A stretch of 64,000 bases of DNA from Rhodovulum sulfidophilum DSM 1374 (lineage in GTDB: Bacteria > Pseudomonadota > Alphaproteobacteria > Rhodobacterales > Rhodobacteraceae), in NCBI RefSeq assembly GCF_001633165.1, contig NZ_CP015418.1:1282501-1346500 (forward strand), given 5' to 3'. Both the position numbers and the translations under genes were made by a program. Each line of letters starts with the position of its first letter. Position 1 is the stretch's first letter. Below the pieces are notes generated by a model, which had not been told where the DNA came from, did no database searches, and saw only the letters and a program-made list of their open reading frames with translations. This document shows positions 16,263 to 26,374 of the stretch, piece after piece.

Positions 16263-17614
16263 ACGTTCAGCAGCAGATGTTCGCGTTCCCAGGGGCTGAT
16301 GACCTGCAGGAACTGCTTGTATTCCAGTTCCTTGACCGCCGAATAGACGGTGCAGAACTCTTCGCCGAGGATGTCGCGCATCGGCGAGGCCGCCTCGAAG
16401 AGATCGAGCGCCTCGGCCACGTTGCGGGGGATGTCCTCATCGCCGGAATAGGCGTCGCCGGTGAATTCGGGGCGCGGATCCTGGCCTTCGATCAGCCCGA
16501 GATAGCCGCAGGCAAGCGAGGCGGCGATGCCGAGATAGGGGTTGCAGTCCATCCCCGCCAGCCGGTTCTCGACCCGGCGCGCCTCGGGTTCCGAGACCGG
16601 AACCCTGAGCCCGGTGGTGCGGTTGTCGCGCCCCCAGAGCAGGTTGATGGGCGCCGCGAAATCGGGGACGTAGCGGCGGTAGCTGTTCACGTAAGGCGCC
16701 AGCAGCGCGACCACCGAGGGCATGTGGGTCTGGAGCCCGGCGATGAAATGCAGGAAGGCCGGGCTTTCGCTGCCATCGGCATTCGAGAAGATGTTCAGCC
16801 CGGTCGTCGCGTCCACCACCGAATGGTGGATATGCATCGCCGAGCCCGGCTCGTGCTCGATGGGCTTGGCCATGAAGGTGGCGTAGCATTCATGCCGCAT
16901 CGCCGCCTCGCGGATCAGCCGCTTGAAGTAGAAGATCTCGTCGGCCAGCTTGACCGGGTCGCCATGGCGCAGGTTCAGTTCCACCTGGCCCGCGCCGCCT
17001 TCCTGCAGGATGCCGTCGATCTCCAGCCCCTGCGCCTCGGCGAAATCGTAGATGTCGTCGATCACCGGGCCGTATTCGTCGACCGCGCTCAGCGAATAGG
17101 CCTGACGGGCGGCGGCGCGGCGGCCCGACCGGCCCATCGGCGGCTGCACCGGTTCCGAGGGGTTGGTATTGCGGGCGACGAGGAAGAATTCCATCTCGGG
17201 CGCCACGATCGGGATCCAGCCCCGGTCATTGTACAGCGCGACGATGCGCTTGAGCACATTGCGCGGCGCGGTCGGCACCATTTCTCCCTGCTGGTCGAAG
17301 ACGTCATGGATCACCTGCAGGGTATAGTCGGCGGTCCAGGGTGCGGCCGAGGCGGTGCTGAAATCGGGGGTCAGGATCATGTCGGGTTCGGTGAAGGGCC
17401 GGCCCTCGATATCGGCCCAGTCGCCGGTGATGGTCTGCTGGAAGATCGAGTTCGGCAGGTAGAACCGGGTCTGGGTGGCGAATTTACCCGCCGGCATCGC
17501 CTTGCCGCGGGCGACACCCGCGAGATCGGCCACGATGCACTCGACCTCGTCGAGGCGGCGGCCTTCGATATAGGTGAGGGCGGCCTCGGGAAGCTGGTCG
17601 CGCCAGTCTTGCAT
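16259..17614 (-). CDS. Glutamine synthetase family protein, PuuA-like gamma-glutamylamine ligase (first copy)
   Basis: GS-fold ligase (451 residues) joining glutamate to an amine at the expense of ATP. Catalytic-domain marks are EMEFFLVARN, QVELNLRHGDPVKLADE, SAMHIHHSV, NLLWGRDNRTTGLRVP and NRLAGMDCNPYLGIAASLA. It lacks the adenylylation-site region of GlnA and clusters with a PuuB-like oxidase and a glutamine amidotransferase, so it is better read as a gamma-glutamylpolyamine synthetase-type enzyme than as the ammonia-assimilating enzyme. It starts 3 bp after the amidotransferase stop and overlaps the oxidase gene. Confidence 0.88.
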   Translation of the reverse strand: MQDWRDQLPEAALTYIEGRRLDEVECIVADLAGVARGKAMPAGKFATQTRFYLPNSIFQQTITGDWADIEGRPFTEPDMILTPDFSTASAAPWTADYTLQVIHDVFDQQGEMVPTAPRNVLKRIVALYNDRGWIPIVAPEMEFFLVARNTNPSEPVQPPMGRSGRRAAARQAYSLSAVDEYGPVIDDIYDFAEAQGLEIDGILQEGGAGQVELNLRHGDPVKLADEIFYFKRLIREAAMRHECYATFMAKPIEHEPGSAMHIHHSVVDATTGLNIFSNADGSESPAFLHFIAGLQTHMPSVVALLAPYVNSYRRYVPDFAAPINLLWGRDNRTTGLRVPVSEPEARRVENRLAGMDCNPYLGIAASLACGYLGLIEGQDPRPEFTGDAYSGDEDIPRNVAEALDLFEAASPMRDILGEEFCTVYSAVKELEYKQFLQVISPWEREHLLLNV

Positions 17615-17617
17615 GGC

Positions 17618-18295
17618 TCAGCGCCTTTCGGTGAAGAAACGTGCGATCCGCCCGGCCATCGCGGCCGAGTCGGTGGGCAGATCGAGCCGGGCACGGGCCT
17701 CGGCCAGGGCATCCTCGGGCACCACGCCGGGGCCGCGCTCCTCGATCAGGCCCCGTTCGAAGGCGGGGGCGAATTCCGGATGCGGCTGCACCGTGAAGGC
17801 GCGGTCGCCATAGATCAGCGCGGCATGGGCGCAGCCGGGCGTGCTGCCGACGGTCTCGGCGCCGGCGGGCGGGACGACGACCTGATCCTGATGCCAGGCA
17901 TTCAGCCGGTAGTCGCGATCCTCGATGCGGTAGTCGCGCGGTCCGACCGACCAGCCGCCCGCGAATTTCTCGACCCGCCCGCCCAGGGCTTGGGCGATGA
18001 TCTGATGCCCGAAGCAGATGCCGACCAGCGGCACGCCTTCGGCATGGGCCTGGCGGATGAACTCTTCCAGCGGGTGGATGAAGGCGTGATCCTCATAGGC
18101 GCCGAAGCGCGATCCGGTGATCAGCCAGCCCTCGGCCGCATGGACCGAGGGCGGAAACGCCATGTCGAGCACGGGCCAGGTCCGGAACTCGAGGCCGTGG
18201 CCCTCGAGCAGCCGCACGAACATGTCGGGATAGTCGCCATGCGCCGCGCGAAGCGCGTCGGGCGCGTGACCTGTCTGCAGGATACCGATCTGCAT
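17618..18295 (-). CDS. Class I glutamine amidotransferase-like hydrolase
   Basis: Protein of 225 residues with a GMP synthase-like GATase fold. The nucleophile is C94 in GICFGHQ, with H172 and E174 in QPHPEFAP completing the triad. It is lodged between two GS-like genes, so it probably hydrolyses a gamma-glutamyl bond in the pathway, the role PuuD plays in E. coli, although PuuD belongs to a different amidotransferase subgroup. The start at 18295 is chosen because upstream sequence in the same frame encodes only a low-complexity repeat (see the tandem repeat at 18366-18425). Confidence 0.85.
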   Translation of the reverse strand: MQIGILQTGHAPDALRAAHGDYPDMFVRLLEGHGLEFRTWPVLDMAFPPSVHAAEGWLITGSRFGAYEDHAFIHPLEEFIRQAHAEGVPLVGICFGHQIIAQALGGRVEKFAGGWSVGPRDYRIEDRDYRLNAWHQDQVVVPPAGAETVGSTPGCAHAALIYGDRAFTVQPHPEFAPAFERGLIEERGPGVVPEDALAEARARLDLPTDSAAMAGRIARFFTERR

Positions 18296-18365
18296 GGGAG
18301 TCTCTTGATTATGTGCGCCCAACCTAGTCGTGGGGCGACAGGCGGGCAAGCCCCCGCGCACCAGC

Positions 18366-18425
18366 CTCTCCCGGACGGGCCTCTCCCGGACGGGCCACAT
18401 CCGGACGAGCAAAATCCGGACGGGT
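18366..18425. repeat. 15-bp tandem repeat, four copies
   Basis: Copies at 18366-18380 and 18381-18395 are identical (CTCTCCCGGACGGGC). Copies at 18396-18410 and 18411-18425 keep the CCGGACG core with changed flanks. The array fills most of the gap between the two GS-cluster genes and stops at the end of the upstream GS gene. Confidence 0.85.
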
Positions 18426-18426
18426 C

Positions 18427-19758
18427 TCAGACCGTGTCGAGATACAGCGCCATCTGCGCCTCCTCGTCGAGCTCCGCGATGCGGCGCGCTTCCTGTCGCT
18501 TGGTCATGGCGAGGTTGCGGATCAGGCCGCGCCGGAAGATCCGGGCCATGCGCGGGCTCTGCTCGAAGGAGTCGATGGCGCTCTGCCAGCAGGTCGGGAT
18601 CTGCGGCAGGTCGAGTTCATAGGCATTGCCGGTGATGGGCGGCGGCGGTTCGAGCTGTTCCTCGACGCCCTGCAACGCCGCGCCGAGGATCGCCGCGATC
18701 ATCAGATAGGGGTTGATGTCGCCGCCCGCGACGCGGTGCTCGATCCGGCGGGCGCGGGGGCTGCCGCCGGGAATGCGGATCGCGGCGGTGCGGTTCTCAT
18801 GCGCCCAGCAGATGCCGGTGGGGGCATGGTTGCCGGGCACCAGCCGGGTATAGCTGTTGGCATGGGGGGCAAGGATCAGCGTCATGTCGGGCAGCGCTGC
18901 CAGACAGCCCGCCACCGCCTGACGCAGAAAGCCCGACCCTTCCGGGCTGGCATCGTCGAAGATGTTGTGGCCATGCGCGTCCAGCACCGAGAAATGGGTG
19001 TGCATTCCGTTGCCGACATCGTCGGCATAGGGCTTGGCCATGAAGCTGGCGGCGAAGCCGTGCCGCCGCGCCATGCCGCGCACCAGAAGCTTGAACAGCC
19101 AGGCATCGTCGGCGGCCTTCATCGCCGGGCCGTGCATCATGTTGATCTCGAACTGGCCGGTCCCGGCCTCCGAGATCGCCGCATCGGCGGGAATGTCCAT
19201 CGCCTCGCAGGCGTCGTAGAGATCGGTGAAGAAGTTGTCGAAGGCGTCGAGCGTGCGCAGGCTGAGGATCTCGCCCGCCTCGCGGCGCTTGCCCGAGCGG
19301 GGCGAGCGCGGCGGGTGCAGCACCGCGGCGCTGTCGTCGATCAGGTAGAATTCGAGCTCGGTCGCGACCTGCGGCGCCCATCCGCGCTTTTCATATTGCT
19401 CCAGCACCACCGCCAGCGCATGGCGCGGGCAGCCCTCGAAGGGGCGGCCGCGTTCGTCGAACATCCACAAGGGCAGAAGCGCGGTCGGCGCATCGAGCCA
19501 GGGCATCGGCACGAAGCCGCGCCCGGTCGGGCGCAGCACCCCGTCGGCATCGCCGGTCTCGAAGACCAGCGGGCTGCCCTCGATATCCTCGCCCCAGATG
19601 TCGAGATTGAGCACCGAAAGCGGAAACCGGGTGCCTTCCTCCTCGATCTTGCCGGCAAATCGCGAGGGCACGCGCTTGCCGCGCGCCTGGCCGTTCAGGT
19701 CGCAGGCGGCCATCCGGATGGTGCGGATTTCGGGATTGTCGCGAAGCCAGGTGCTCAT
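18427..19758 (-). CDS. Glutamine synthetase family protein, PuuA-like (second copy)
   Basis: A second GS-fold ligase (443 residues), clearly diverged from the copy at 16259-17614. It shows ATELEFYLIDDS, GQFEINMMHGPAMKAADDAW, GNGMHTHFSVLD, GICWAHENRTAAIRIP and EHRVAGGDINPYLMIAAILGAAL. A central basic insert (RSPRSGKRREAGE) resembles that of other PuuA-type enzymes. It begins inside the stop of the ABC permease gene (ATGA), tying the ligase to the transporter. The two paralogues may glutamylate different amines or act as a hetero-oligomer. Confidence 0.88.
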   Translation of the reverse strand: MSTWLRDNPEIRTIRMAACDLNGQARGKRVPSRFAGKIEEEGTRFPLSVLNLDIWGEDIEGSPLVFETGDADGVLRPTGRGFVPMPWLDAPTALLPLWMFDERGRPFEGCPRHALAVVLEQYEKRGWAPQVATELEFYLIDDSAAVLHPPRSPRSGKRREAGEILSLRTLDAFDNFFTDLYDACEAMDIPADAAISEAGTGQFEINMMHGPAMKAADDAWLFKLLVRGMARRHGFAASFMAKPYADDVGNGMHTHFSVLDAHGHNIFDDASPEGSGFLRQAVAGCLAALPDMTLILAPHANSYTRLVPGNHAPTGICWAHENRTAAIRIPGGSPRARRIEHRVAGGDINPYLMIAAILGAALQGVEEQLEPPPPITGNAYELDLPQIPTCWQSAIDSFEQSPRMARIFRRGLIRNLAMTKRQEARRIAELDEEAQMALYLDTV

Positions 19759-20594
19759 CTTATGACCTGCGGGCGGACCCTCAGGCGCGGCCGGTTCTCG
19801 GCTGGCAGGTGGCGGTTCAAACGGCGGTTGATCAGCCCGAACAGGCCGACGATCGCCAGTGTCACGAGGATGAAATAGAAGGCCACGATGGGATAGGGGA
19901 TGAAGGGGTTGAAGGTCTTGTCTGCGAAGTAGTTCGCATAATAGAGCGCGTCGCCCTTCTGTTGCCAGGCCGGAAAGCCGGAAAAGAAGACCAGCGTCGT
20001 GGCGTGGAACAGGAAGATCGCCTCGTTGGTATAGGCGGGCCAGGCCAGCCTCAGCATGGTCGGCCAGACGATGCGGCGGAACCGGGTCCAGCCTGCCATG
20101 CCATAGGCGTCGGCGGCCTCGAGATCGCCCTTCGGCACCGATCGGAGCGCGCCGTAGAAGATCTCGCCGGAATAGGCGGCGGTGTTCAGGAACAGCACGA
20201 TCAGCGCCCCGGCCCAGGCGCGGGTCAGAAAATGGGTGTCGGCAGTGATCTGGGTGAAGACCAGGTTCAGCTCGATCCCGTTCCTGGGTAGCAGCACGAA
20301 GGCTTGGTAGGCCAGGAAGAACTGGATGAAGAGCGGCGAGCCGCGGAAGACGAAGATGAACCATTCGGCCGGTTTGCGGACCGCCAGCAAGCGGCTGTCG
20401 CGCGCCACCGCGACGGCGGTCGCGAGGAAGAAGCCGAAGAACAGCGCGAGCGCCCCGAAATAGATGTTCCAGACCAGCCCCGAGCCGATCAGGGTGAACT
20501 GCTCGCAAAGCGTGAAATCCGAACGCGGCAGCAGCCGCTCGCCATAGCCGAGCGAGCGGAAGGCATAGTCGTGGAAGGTCTGGGCGCAGCTCAT
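19755..20594 (-). CDS. Polar amino acid-type ABC transporter permease (HisM/ArtM-like)
   Basis: Inner-membrane permease of 279 residues with about five membrane segments. The EAA loop is at GALRSVPKGDLEAADAYGMAGWTRFRRIVWP, highly typical of the HisQ/HisM group. The ATG at 20594 overlaps the end of the partner permease. It forms the channel with the 20591-21472 product and imports the amine or amino acid later processed by the GS-like enzymes (inference from gene order). Confidence 0.9.
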   Translation of the reverse strand: MSCAQTFHDYAFRSLGYGERLLPRSDFTLCEQFTLIGSGLVWNIYFGALALFFGFFLATAVAVARDSRLLAVRKPAEWFIFVFRGSPLFIQFFLAYQAFVLLPRNGIELNLVFTQITADTHFLTRAWAGALIVLFLNTAAYSGEIFYGALRSVPKGDLEAADAYGMAGWTRFRRIVWPTMLRLAWPAYTNEAIFLFHATTLVFFSGFPAWQQKGDALYYANYFADKTFNPFIPYPIVAFYFILVTLAIVGLFGLINRRLNRHLPAENRPRLRVRPQVIR

Positions 20595-21472
20595 TGCGCG
20601 GCCTTTCGCTGGGCTTCGCCCGCAAGCGTCGCCTGGCCATGGGAAAGCCGCGCCGTCAGCCTGCTCAGCACCGCCTCGGAGACCCGCGTCAGCAGCAGGT
20701 AGAAGATCAGCAGGCCGAGGAAGTAGTAGATCCGCCAGTCGGGATGCGGATAGGCGAAGATCGAGGTCTTCGAGCCGCCCAGCTCGCGCGCCCAGTAGAC
20801 GATGTCCTGCACCCCCAGCAGGAACAGAAGCGGCGTGGCCTTGATCAGGATCATCCACAGGTTCGACAGGCCCGGCAGCGCGTAGATCCACATCTGCGGC
20901 ACCAGCACCCGCCAGAACGCCTGGCGGCGGGTCATGCCATAGGCCTCGGCGGTCTCGATCTGGGCGCGGGGCACGGCACGCATCGCGCCGTAAAGCACAT
21001 TGGCCGCGAAGGCGCCGAAGACCACCGCGAAGGCCAGCACCGCCAGCGCGAAGCCGTAGGTTTCATGCACCCATTGCGGGCTGGTCGACAGCGGCAGCTT
21101 GGCCGCCGGGCAGACCACGAAATCGCTGCCCTGCCGGACCGGCTCGGTCCAGTCGGGGCATTTGGTCTTGTGCCGGAGCCATTCGAAGCCCTGATCCATG
21201 GCGATGGGCACGAACAGGAAGAAGACGATGTCGGGGACGCCGCGGACCATCGCCGTATAGATGCGGCCCAGGATCCGCACCGGCCAGATCCGCGAGCGCG
21301 CGGCCATGGCGCCGCCGAAGCCGAACAGAAGCGCTGCCGGAGCGGTGACCGCCAGCAGGGCAAGCACGACCAGGAAGGACTGGTAGAACGCCATGTGCTT
21401 GCCGCTGGTGAGATAGCAGGCAAGCCAGTTCAGACCTTCGAGGGTGGAGGGATCGGCGCAGGATGCGAACAT
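20591..21472 (-). CDS. Polar amino acid-type ABC transporter permease (HisQ/ArtQ-like)
   Basis: Permease of 293 residues with an EAA loop at GAMRAVPRAQIETAEAYGMTRRQAFWRVLVPQ and membrane segments on both sides. A periplasmic insert of about 50 residues, containing two cysteines (KTKCPDWT and VVCPAAK), lies between the early membrane segments and is longer than in most HisQ proteins. It is paired with the HisM-like gene by a 4-bp overlap and lies 71 bp behind the binding-protein gene, separated by a G-tract and a stem-loop. Confidence 0.9.
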   Translation of the reverse strand: MFASCADPSTLEGLNWLACYLTSGKHMAFYQSFLVVLALLAVTAPAALLFGFGGAMAARSRIWPVRILGRIYTAMVRGVPDIVFFLFVPIAMDQGFEWLRHKTKCPDWTEPVRQGSDFVVCPAAKLPLSTSPQWVHETYGFALAVLAFAVVFGAFAANVLYGAMRAVPRAQIETAEAYGMTRRQAFWRVLVPQMWIYALPGLSNLWMILIKATPLLFLLGVQDIVYWARELGGSKTSIFAYPHPDWRIYYFLGLLIFYLLLTRVSEAVLSRLTARLSHGQATLAGEAQRKAAQ

Positions 21473-21484
21473 GGGGGCTCAGGC

Positions 21485-21495
21485 GGGGGGGGGGG
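21485..21495. repeat. Homopolymer run of eleven G
   Basis: Eleven consecutive G residues in the spacer between the binding-protein gene and the first permease gene. Such runs are prone to slippage. It is outside the coding frames, so any effect would be on transcript structure or translation of the permease. Confidence 0.8.
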
Positions 21496-21500
21496 CTCAG

Positions 21501-21532
21501 GCGGGGCGGGGCGAACCGGCCGCCCCGCCCGC
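21501..21532 (-). terminator. GC-rich stem-loop after the solute-binding protein gene (attenuator-like)
   Basis: The arms GCGGGGCGGGGCG (21501-21513) and CGCCCCGCCCGC (21521-21532) pair with one bulge and a short loop. On the minus strand it follows the binding-protein stop with no T-run. A hairpin in this position commonly gives more binding protein than permease by transcript protection or partial termination. Confidence 0.6.
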
Positions 21533-21543
21533 ATCAGTCTTTC

Positions 21544-22263
21544 TTACCAGCGGGGGGAGTCTTCGCCCATCCATTTGATGATGAGCTCATTCAGGGTGCC
21601 GTCATCCTTCATCGACTGGACCGCGGCGTCGAACTTGTCCTTCAGCTCGGGGTCGGACTTGCGGAAGGCCATGCCGATGCCGTTGCTCAGCGCGGTGTCC
21701 TCGCCGACGAAGACCAGGTCGCCCTCGTTCACGATCGGCACCAGGACGTCCTTGTCGGCCAGCACCGCCTCGGCCTCGCCATTGCGCACGGCGTCGACGC
21801 ATTCGTCGGAGGTCGGGTATTCCAGCAGCGTCGCGCCGGTATCGACCACATGATTGGCCTGGATCGTGCCGGTCTGGGCCGAGATCACGCTGTTTTCCAG
21901 GTCGACATCGTCGCTCAGCGCGGCATAGGCGGACAGCGAGGGGGGCGTGTAGGGCTGGGTGAAGGCGACGACTTCCTGGCGCTCGGGGCTGATGCTCATC
22001 CCGGCGAGGATGGCGTCGTAATTGCCCGAGACGAGGTTCGGGATGATCGAATCCCAGTCATTGGTGACCCAGGTGCAGTTCAGTTCGGCGCGCTTGCAGA
22101 GCTCGTCGCCGAGGTCGCGTTCGAAACCGTCGACATCGCCGGCATCGTTGATGAAGTTGTAGGGCGGGTAGGCGCCCTCGGTGGCCAGGCGCACGACGTC
22201 CTGTGCCAGCGCCATGCCCGCCGAAAGCGCGAGGGCGGCAGTGCCAAGGATCAGCTTTTTCAT
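21544..22263 (-). CDS. Polar amino acid-type ABC transporter substrate-binding protein
   Basis: Periplasmic binding protein (239 residues) of the family 3/HisJ-type fold. The signal peptide covers about residues 1-20 (MKKLILGTAALALSAGMALA). It is followed by the family opening VVRLATEGAYPPYNFIND and by DWDSIIPNLVSGNYDAILAGMSIS. The ATG at 22263 is chosen because the longer frame would put extra charged residues before the signal peptide. It precedes the permeases, GS-like ligases and amine oxidase, so an amine-bearing ligand such as a basic amino acid or polyamine is likely. Confidence 0.92.
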   Translation of the reverse strand: MKKLILGTAALALSAGMALAQDVVRLATEGAYPPYNFINDAGDVDGFERDLGDELCKRAELNCTWVTNDWDSIIPNLVSGNYDAILAGMSISPERQEVVAFTQPYTPPSLSAYAALSDDVDLENSVISAQTGTIQANHVVDTGATLLEYPTSDECVDAVRNGEAEAVLADKDVLVPIVNEGDLVFVGEDTALSNGIGMAFRKSDPELKDKFDAAVQSMKDDGTLNELIIKWMGEDSPRW

Positions 22264-22295
22264 CGGAATTCTCCCATGTTGTCTTTTATGGCCAG

Positions 22296-23072
22296 TCACG
22301 CGGCCGTTGCGCTGAGAAACTGCTTGAGGCGCTCGGAGGCGGGCGCGCCGAAGACCTGTCCGGGCGGGCCCTGTTCCTCGATCAGCCCCTGATGCAGGAA
22401 CACGACATGGTCCGAGACATCGGCCGCCAGCCGCATGTCATGGGTCACCAGCATCATCGTCCGGCCTTCCTCGGCCAGGACCTTGATGACCTTGACCACC
22501 TCCTGCTGCAATTCGGGGTCGAGCGCCGAGGTCGGCTCGTCGAACAGCAGCGCGCGCGGTTCCATCGCCAGCGCCCGCGCAATGGCGGCGCGCTGCTGCT
22601 GACCGCCCGAAAGCTGGGCCGGATAGGCGCCGCATTTATCGCCGATGCCGACCTTGTCGAGCAGCGCCCGCGCGCGGGCCTCGACCTCCTGGCGCGGCTC
22701 GCCCAGCACGGTGACGGGGGCCTCCATCACGTTCTGCAGGATCGTCATATGGGCCCAGAGGTTGAACTGCTGGAACACCATCGACAGGTTGGTCCGGATG
22801 CGGATCACCTGATGGCGGTCGGAGGGATGGCGCCCGGGACCCCGGCCGCGCCACTTGACCGGTTCGCCCTCGAACAGGATCTCGCCCTGCTGGCTGTCCT
22901 CCAGCAGGTTGGCGCAGCGCAGGAGGGTGGATTTGCCCGAGCCGGACGAACCGATCAGCGACACGACATGGCCTTTCGGCGCGGAAATCGAGACGCCCTT
23001 CAACACCTCAAGATCGCCATAGCTCTTGTGCAGATCGCGAATGTCGAGAACGGGCGGTGTTGTGTCAGTCAC
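22296..23072 (-). CDS. Polar amino acid-type ABC transporter ATP-binding protein (HisP-like)
   Basis: ATPase of 258 residues with Walker A GSSGSGKS at 41-48, signature LSGGQQQR, Walker B LLFDEPTSALD, and the HisP-type insertion between Walker A and the Q-loop (VKWRGRGPGRHPSDRHQ). A GTG at 23072 is taken as start because homologues begin a few residues before VLDIRDLHKSYG; the frame is open further upstream but that part is not family-like. It is the first gene of the transporter and gamma-glutamylation operon. Confidence 0.92.
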   Translation of the reverse strand: MTDTTPPVLDIRDLHKSYGDLEVLKGVSISAPKGHVVSLIGSSGSGKSTLLRCANLLEDSQQGEILFEGEPVKWRGRGPGRHPSDRHQVIRIRTNLSMVFQQFNLWAHMTILQNVMEAPVTVLGEPRQEVEARARALLDKVGIGDKCGAYPAQLSGGQQQRAAIARALAMEPRALLFDEPTSALDPELQQEVVKVIKVLAEEGRTMMLVTHDMRLAADVSDHVVFLHQGLIEEQGPPGQVFGAPASERLKQFLSATAA

Positions 23073-23334
23073 GCGAAAGCCGGGGCAAGTTGATGTTCGG
23101 GCTCGGAGTAGGACGCAATTCGGACCTGAATGCAACGGGGAACCGCTGTCCTGAAAGCCGGACGCACAGGATTTGGGCGCGGCCCGAGGTCGCGTGCCCC
23201 CAAGCGCGGCCGCCCGACCCGCCACGAGCAGAGTCGGCGGGCGCCGATCCGCGCATGCGGCGAGAACAGCGACTTGTTCTTATGAAAGATCCGGGGGCCA
23301 AGGCGGTCTGGGGTGCAGTCTCGGCGGCGTGGCC

Positions 23335-23781
23335 TCAGCCGGCCAGCCGTGCCTCGGCCCGCTGCCGCGCCAGCGCGCTGTCGCGGTCGTTCACGCCAAG
23401 CAGGTTTGCGACAAGGCGCAGCAGCCCGTCCTCTTCCTCGTCGCGGATGCCGTCGGCCAGCACCACCTCCCACAAGGCCTCGACCACACCCTCGCGATCC
23501 TCATAGGGCACGGCATCCTTGATCGCGCGGGTAAAGCGCACGGTATCGGGCGCCTGCGCCTCCAGCGTCTCGGCCCGGTCGCGCAGCTCGAGCGCCTGTT
23601 CCGGGCTCAGCCCGTAGCGGGTGGCGAGGATGCGCGAGATCCGCTCGGCCTCCTCGCTGGCATAGTCGCCATCGGTCCGGGCGATTCGCACCAGCAGCGC
23701 CGCAAGCGCCAGCCGCGCATCTGGATCGTCGAGCTGGGCGGGGTCGGGGCCGATCAGGCGATTGAGGAAATCTGCGAACAT
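23335..23781 (-). CDS. TerB-family (tellurite resistance-like) protein
   Basis: Small all-helical cytosolic protein of 148 residues with the TerB pattern: an acidic segment RIARTDGDYASEEAERISRIL in the first half and a second EVVLADGIRDEEEDGLLRLVANLLGV in the second half. These two acidic helix-turn-helix repeats bind divalent metal in the family. Single TerB proteins of this type are common in alphaproteobacteria without any other ter genes, as here. A role in metal or membrane stress is an inference. It lies 55 bp behind rlmJ on the same strand. Confidence 0.82.
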   Translation of the reverse strand: MFADFLNRLIGPDPAQLDDPDARLALAALLVRIARTDGDYASEEAERISRILATRYGLSPEQALELRDRAETLEAQAPDTVRFTRAIKDAVPYEDREGVVEALWEVVLADGIRDEEEDGLLRLVANLLGVNDRDSALARQRAEARLAG

Positions 23782-23836
23782 GGGCGCTGATATAGCCCGG
23801 CCCCGGCTGCCGGAAAAGACCGTTCGCGCAGCGTCC

Positions 23837-24628
23837 TTACCCAGCGTGACCGGGGACGGTGCCGAAAAGCCTCCCGAGGGCGGCCGCCTCGGCTTCGATC
23901 CCCCAGGGCGGGTTGACGACGAACAGCCCCGAGCCGATCAGCCCGTGGCCCTCGCGCGCGGGCGGGAACCGGACCTCGTGGCAAAGCGCCTCGGGAAAGG
24001 CCGCACGCAGTGCCGCGATCATCGGCCGGTGCGGTGCGGCGGGCAGAAGCGGATACCAAAGGACCAGCGTGCCCACGTTCCATTTGCGGTGCAGCGCCGC
24101 CATATGCCGGGGGATGGCGGCGTAATCGGCCTTCACCTCGTAGCTGGGATCGATCAGCATCAACCCGCGACGGGGCAGGGGCGGGGTCAGCGCCTGCGCC
24201 GCCTCAAACCCGTCCTGGGCCATCACATGGGCGCGGAAGGGCGCCATCGCGGTTTCCAGCGCGGCGCGTTCCTGCGGGTGCAGCTCGGCCAGATGGATCG
24301 CGTCGCCGGGCCTCAGCGACAGCGCGGCCAGCAGCGGCGAGCCGGGATAGGCGCTGTCGCCGAAGCGCGCGCGAACCTCGGCCAGCCGCCGCCGATAGGG
24401 ATGGTCCCCGGCCAGCCGCCCTTCCATCGTGCCTATGCCCGCCGCCGCCTCGCCGGTCCTGACGGCCTCGGGCGCGGCGAGGTCGTAAAGCCCCCGGCCC
24501 GCATGGGTCTCGATATAGCTCAGCGGCTTGTCCTTGCGGGTGAGATAGTCGAGCATCGCGCAAAGCAGCGCATGCTTGTGCACGTCGGCGAGATTTCCCG
24601 CATGGTAGATGTGCTGATAGGACAGCAT
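23837..24628 (-). CDS. rlmJ: 23S rRNA (adenine(2030)-N6)-methyltransferase RlmJ
   Basis: Rossmann-fold N6-adenine methyltransferase (263 residues) acting on 23S rRNA. The N-terminal MLSYQHIYHAGNLADVHKHA and YIETHAGRGLYDL are the RlmJ signatures. Motif IV reads DPSYEVKADY where DPPYE is usual; the proline-to-serine change keeps the catalytic Asp and Tyr. The start at 24628 matches the conserved N-terminus. It lies 25 bp after the pyrG stop on the same strand, so the two may share a transcript. Confidence 0.92.
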   Translation of the reverse strand: MLSYQHIYHAGNLADVHKHALLCAMLDYLTRKDKPLSYIETHAGRGLYDLAAPEAVRTGEAAAGIGTMEGRLAGDHPYRRRLAEVRARFGDSAYPGSPLLAALSLRPGDAIHLAELHPQERAALETAMAPFRAHVMAQDGFEAAQALTPPLPRRGLMLIDPSYEVKADYAAIPRHMAALHRKWNVGTLVLWYPLLPAAPHRPMIAALRAAFPEALCHEVRFPPAREGHGLIGSGLFVVNPPWGIEAEAAALGRLFGTVPGHAG

Positions 24629-24653
24629 GGCGTGATGGCCCCGCGCGCGGTCC

Positions 24654-26297
<1,644 letters not shown>

Positions 26298-26374
26298 GTG
26301 CTGGAGTCTCCCGTGACTAGTGCTCGATGCCTGCTGGATTCGGTGCGGCTTGTCCGCAGCATCACGGGACTTGG

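Noticed and set aside
13362..16346. Plus-strand open frame of almost 1000 codons opposite the aminotransferase and oxidase genes
   Set aside because: The minus-strand genes have clear catalytic motifs; the plus frame is Arg/Gly/His-rich shadow sequence.
16259..17614. Annotation as the main glutamine synthetase (glnA)
   Set aside because: Gene neighbourhood with a PuuB-like oxidase and an amine transporter, and lack of a glnB neighbour and adenylylation region, favour a gamma-glutamylamine ligase.
18366..18425. CRISPR-like array
   Set aside because: The units are 15 bp and directly adjacent with no spacers, so this is a simple tandem repeat.
16277..18622. Plus-strand open frame of about 780 codons opposite the GS-like and amidotransferase genes
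   Set aside because: Antisense shadow of the GS-fold and amidotransferase genes; no motif or ribosome site.
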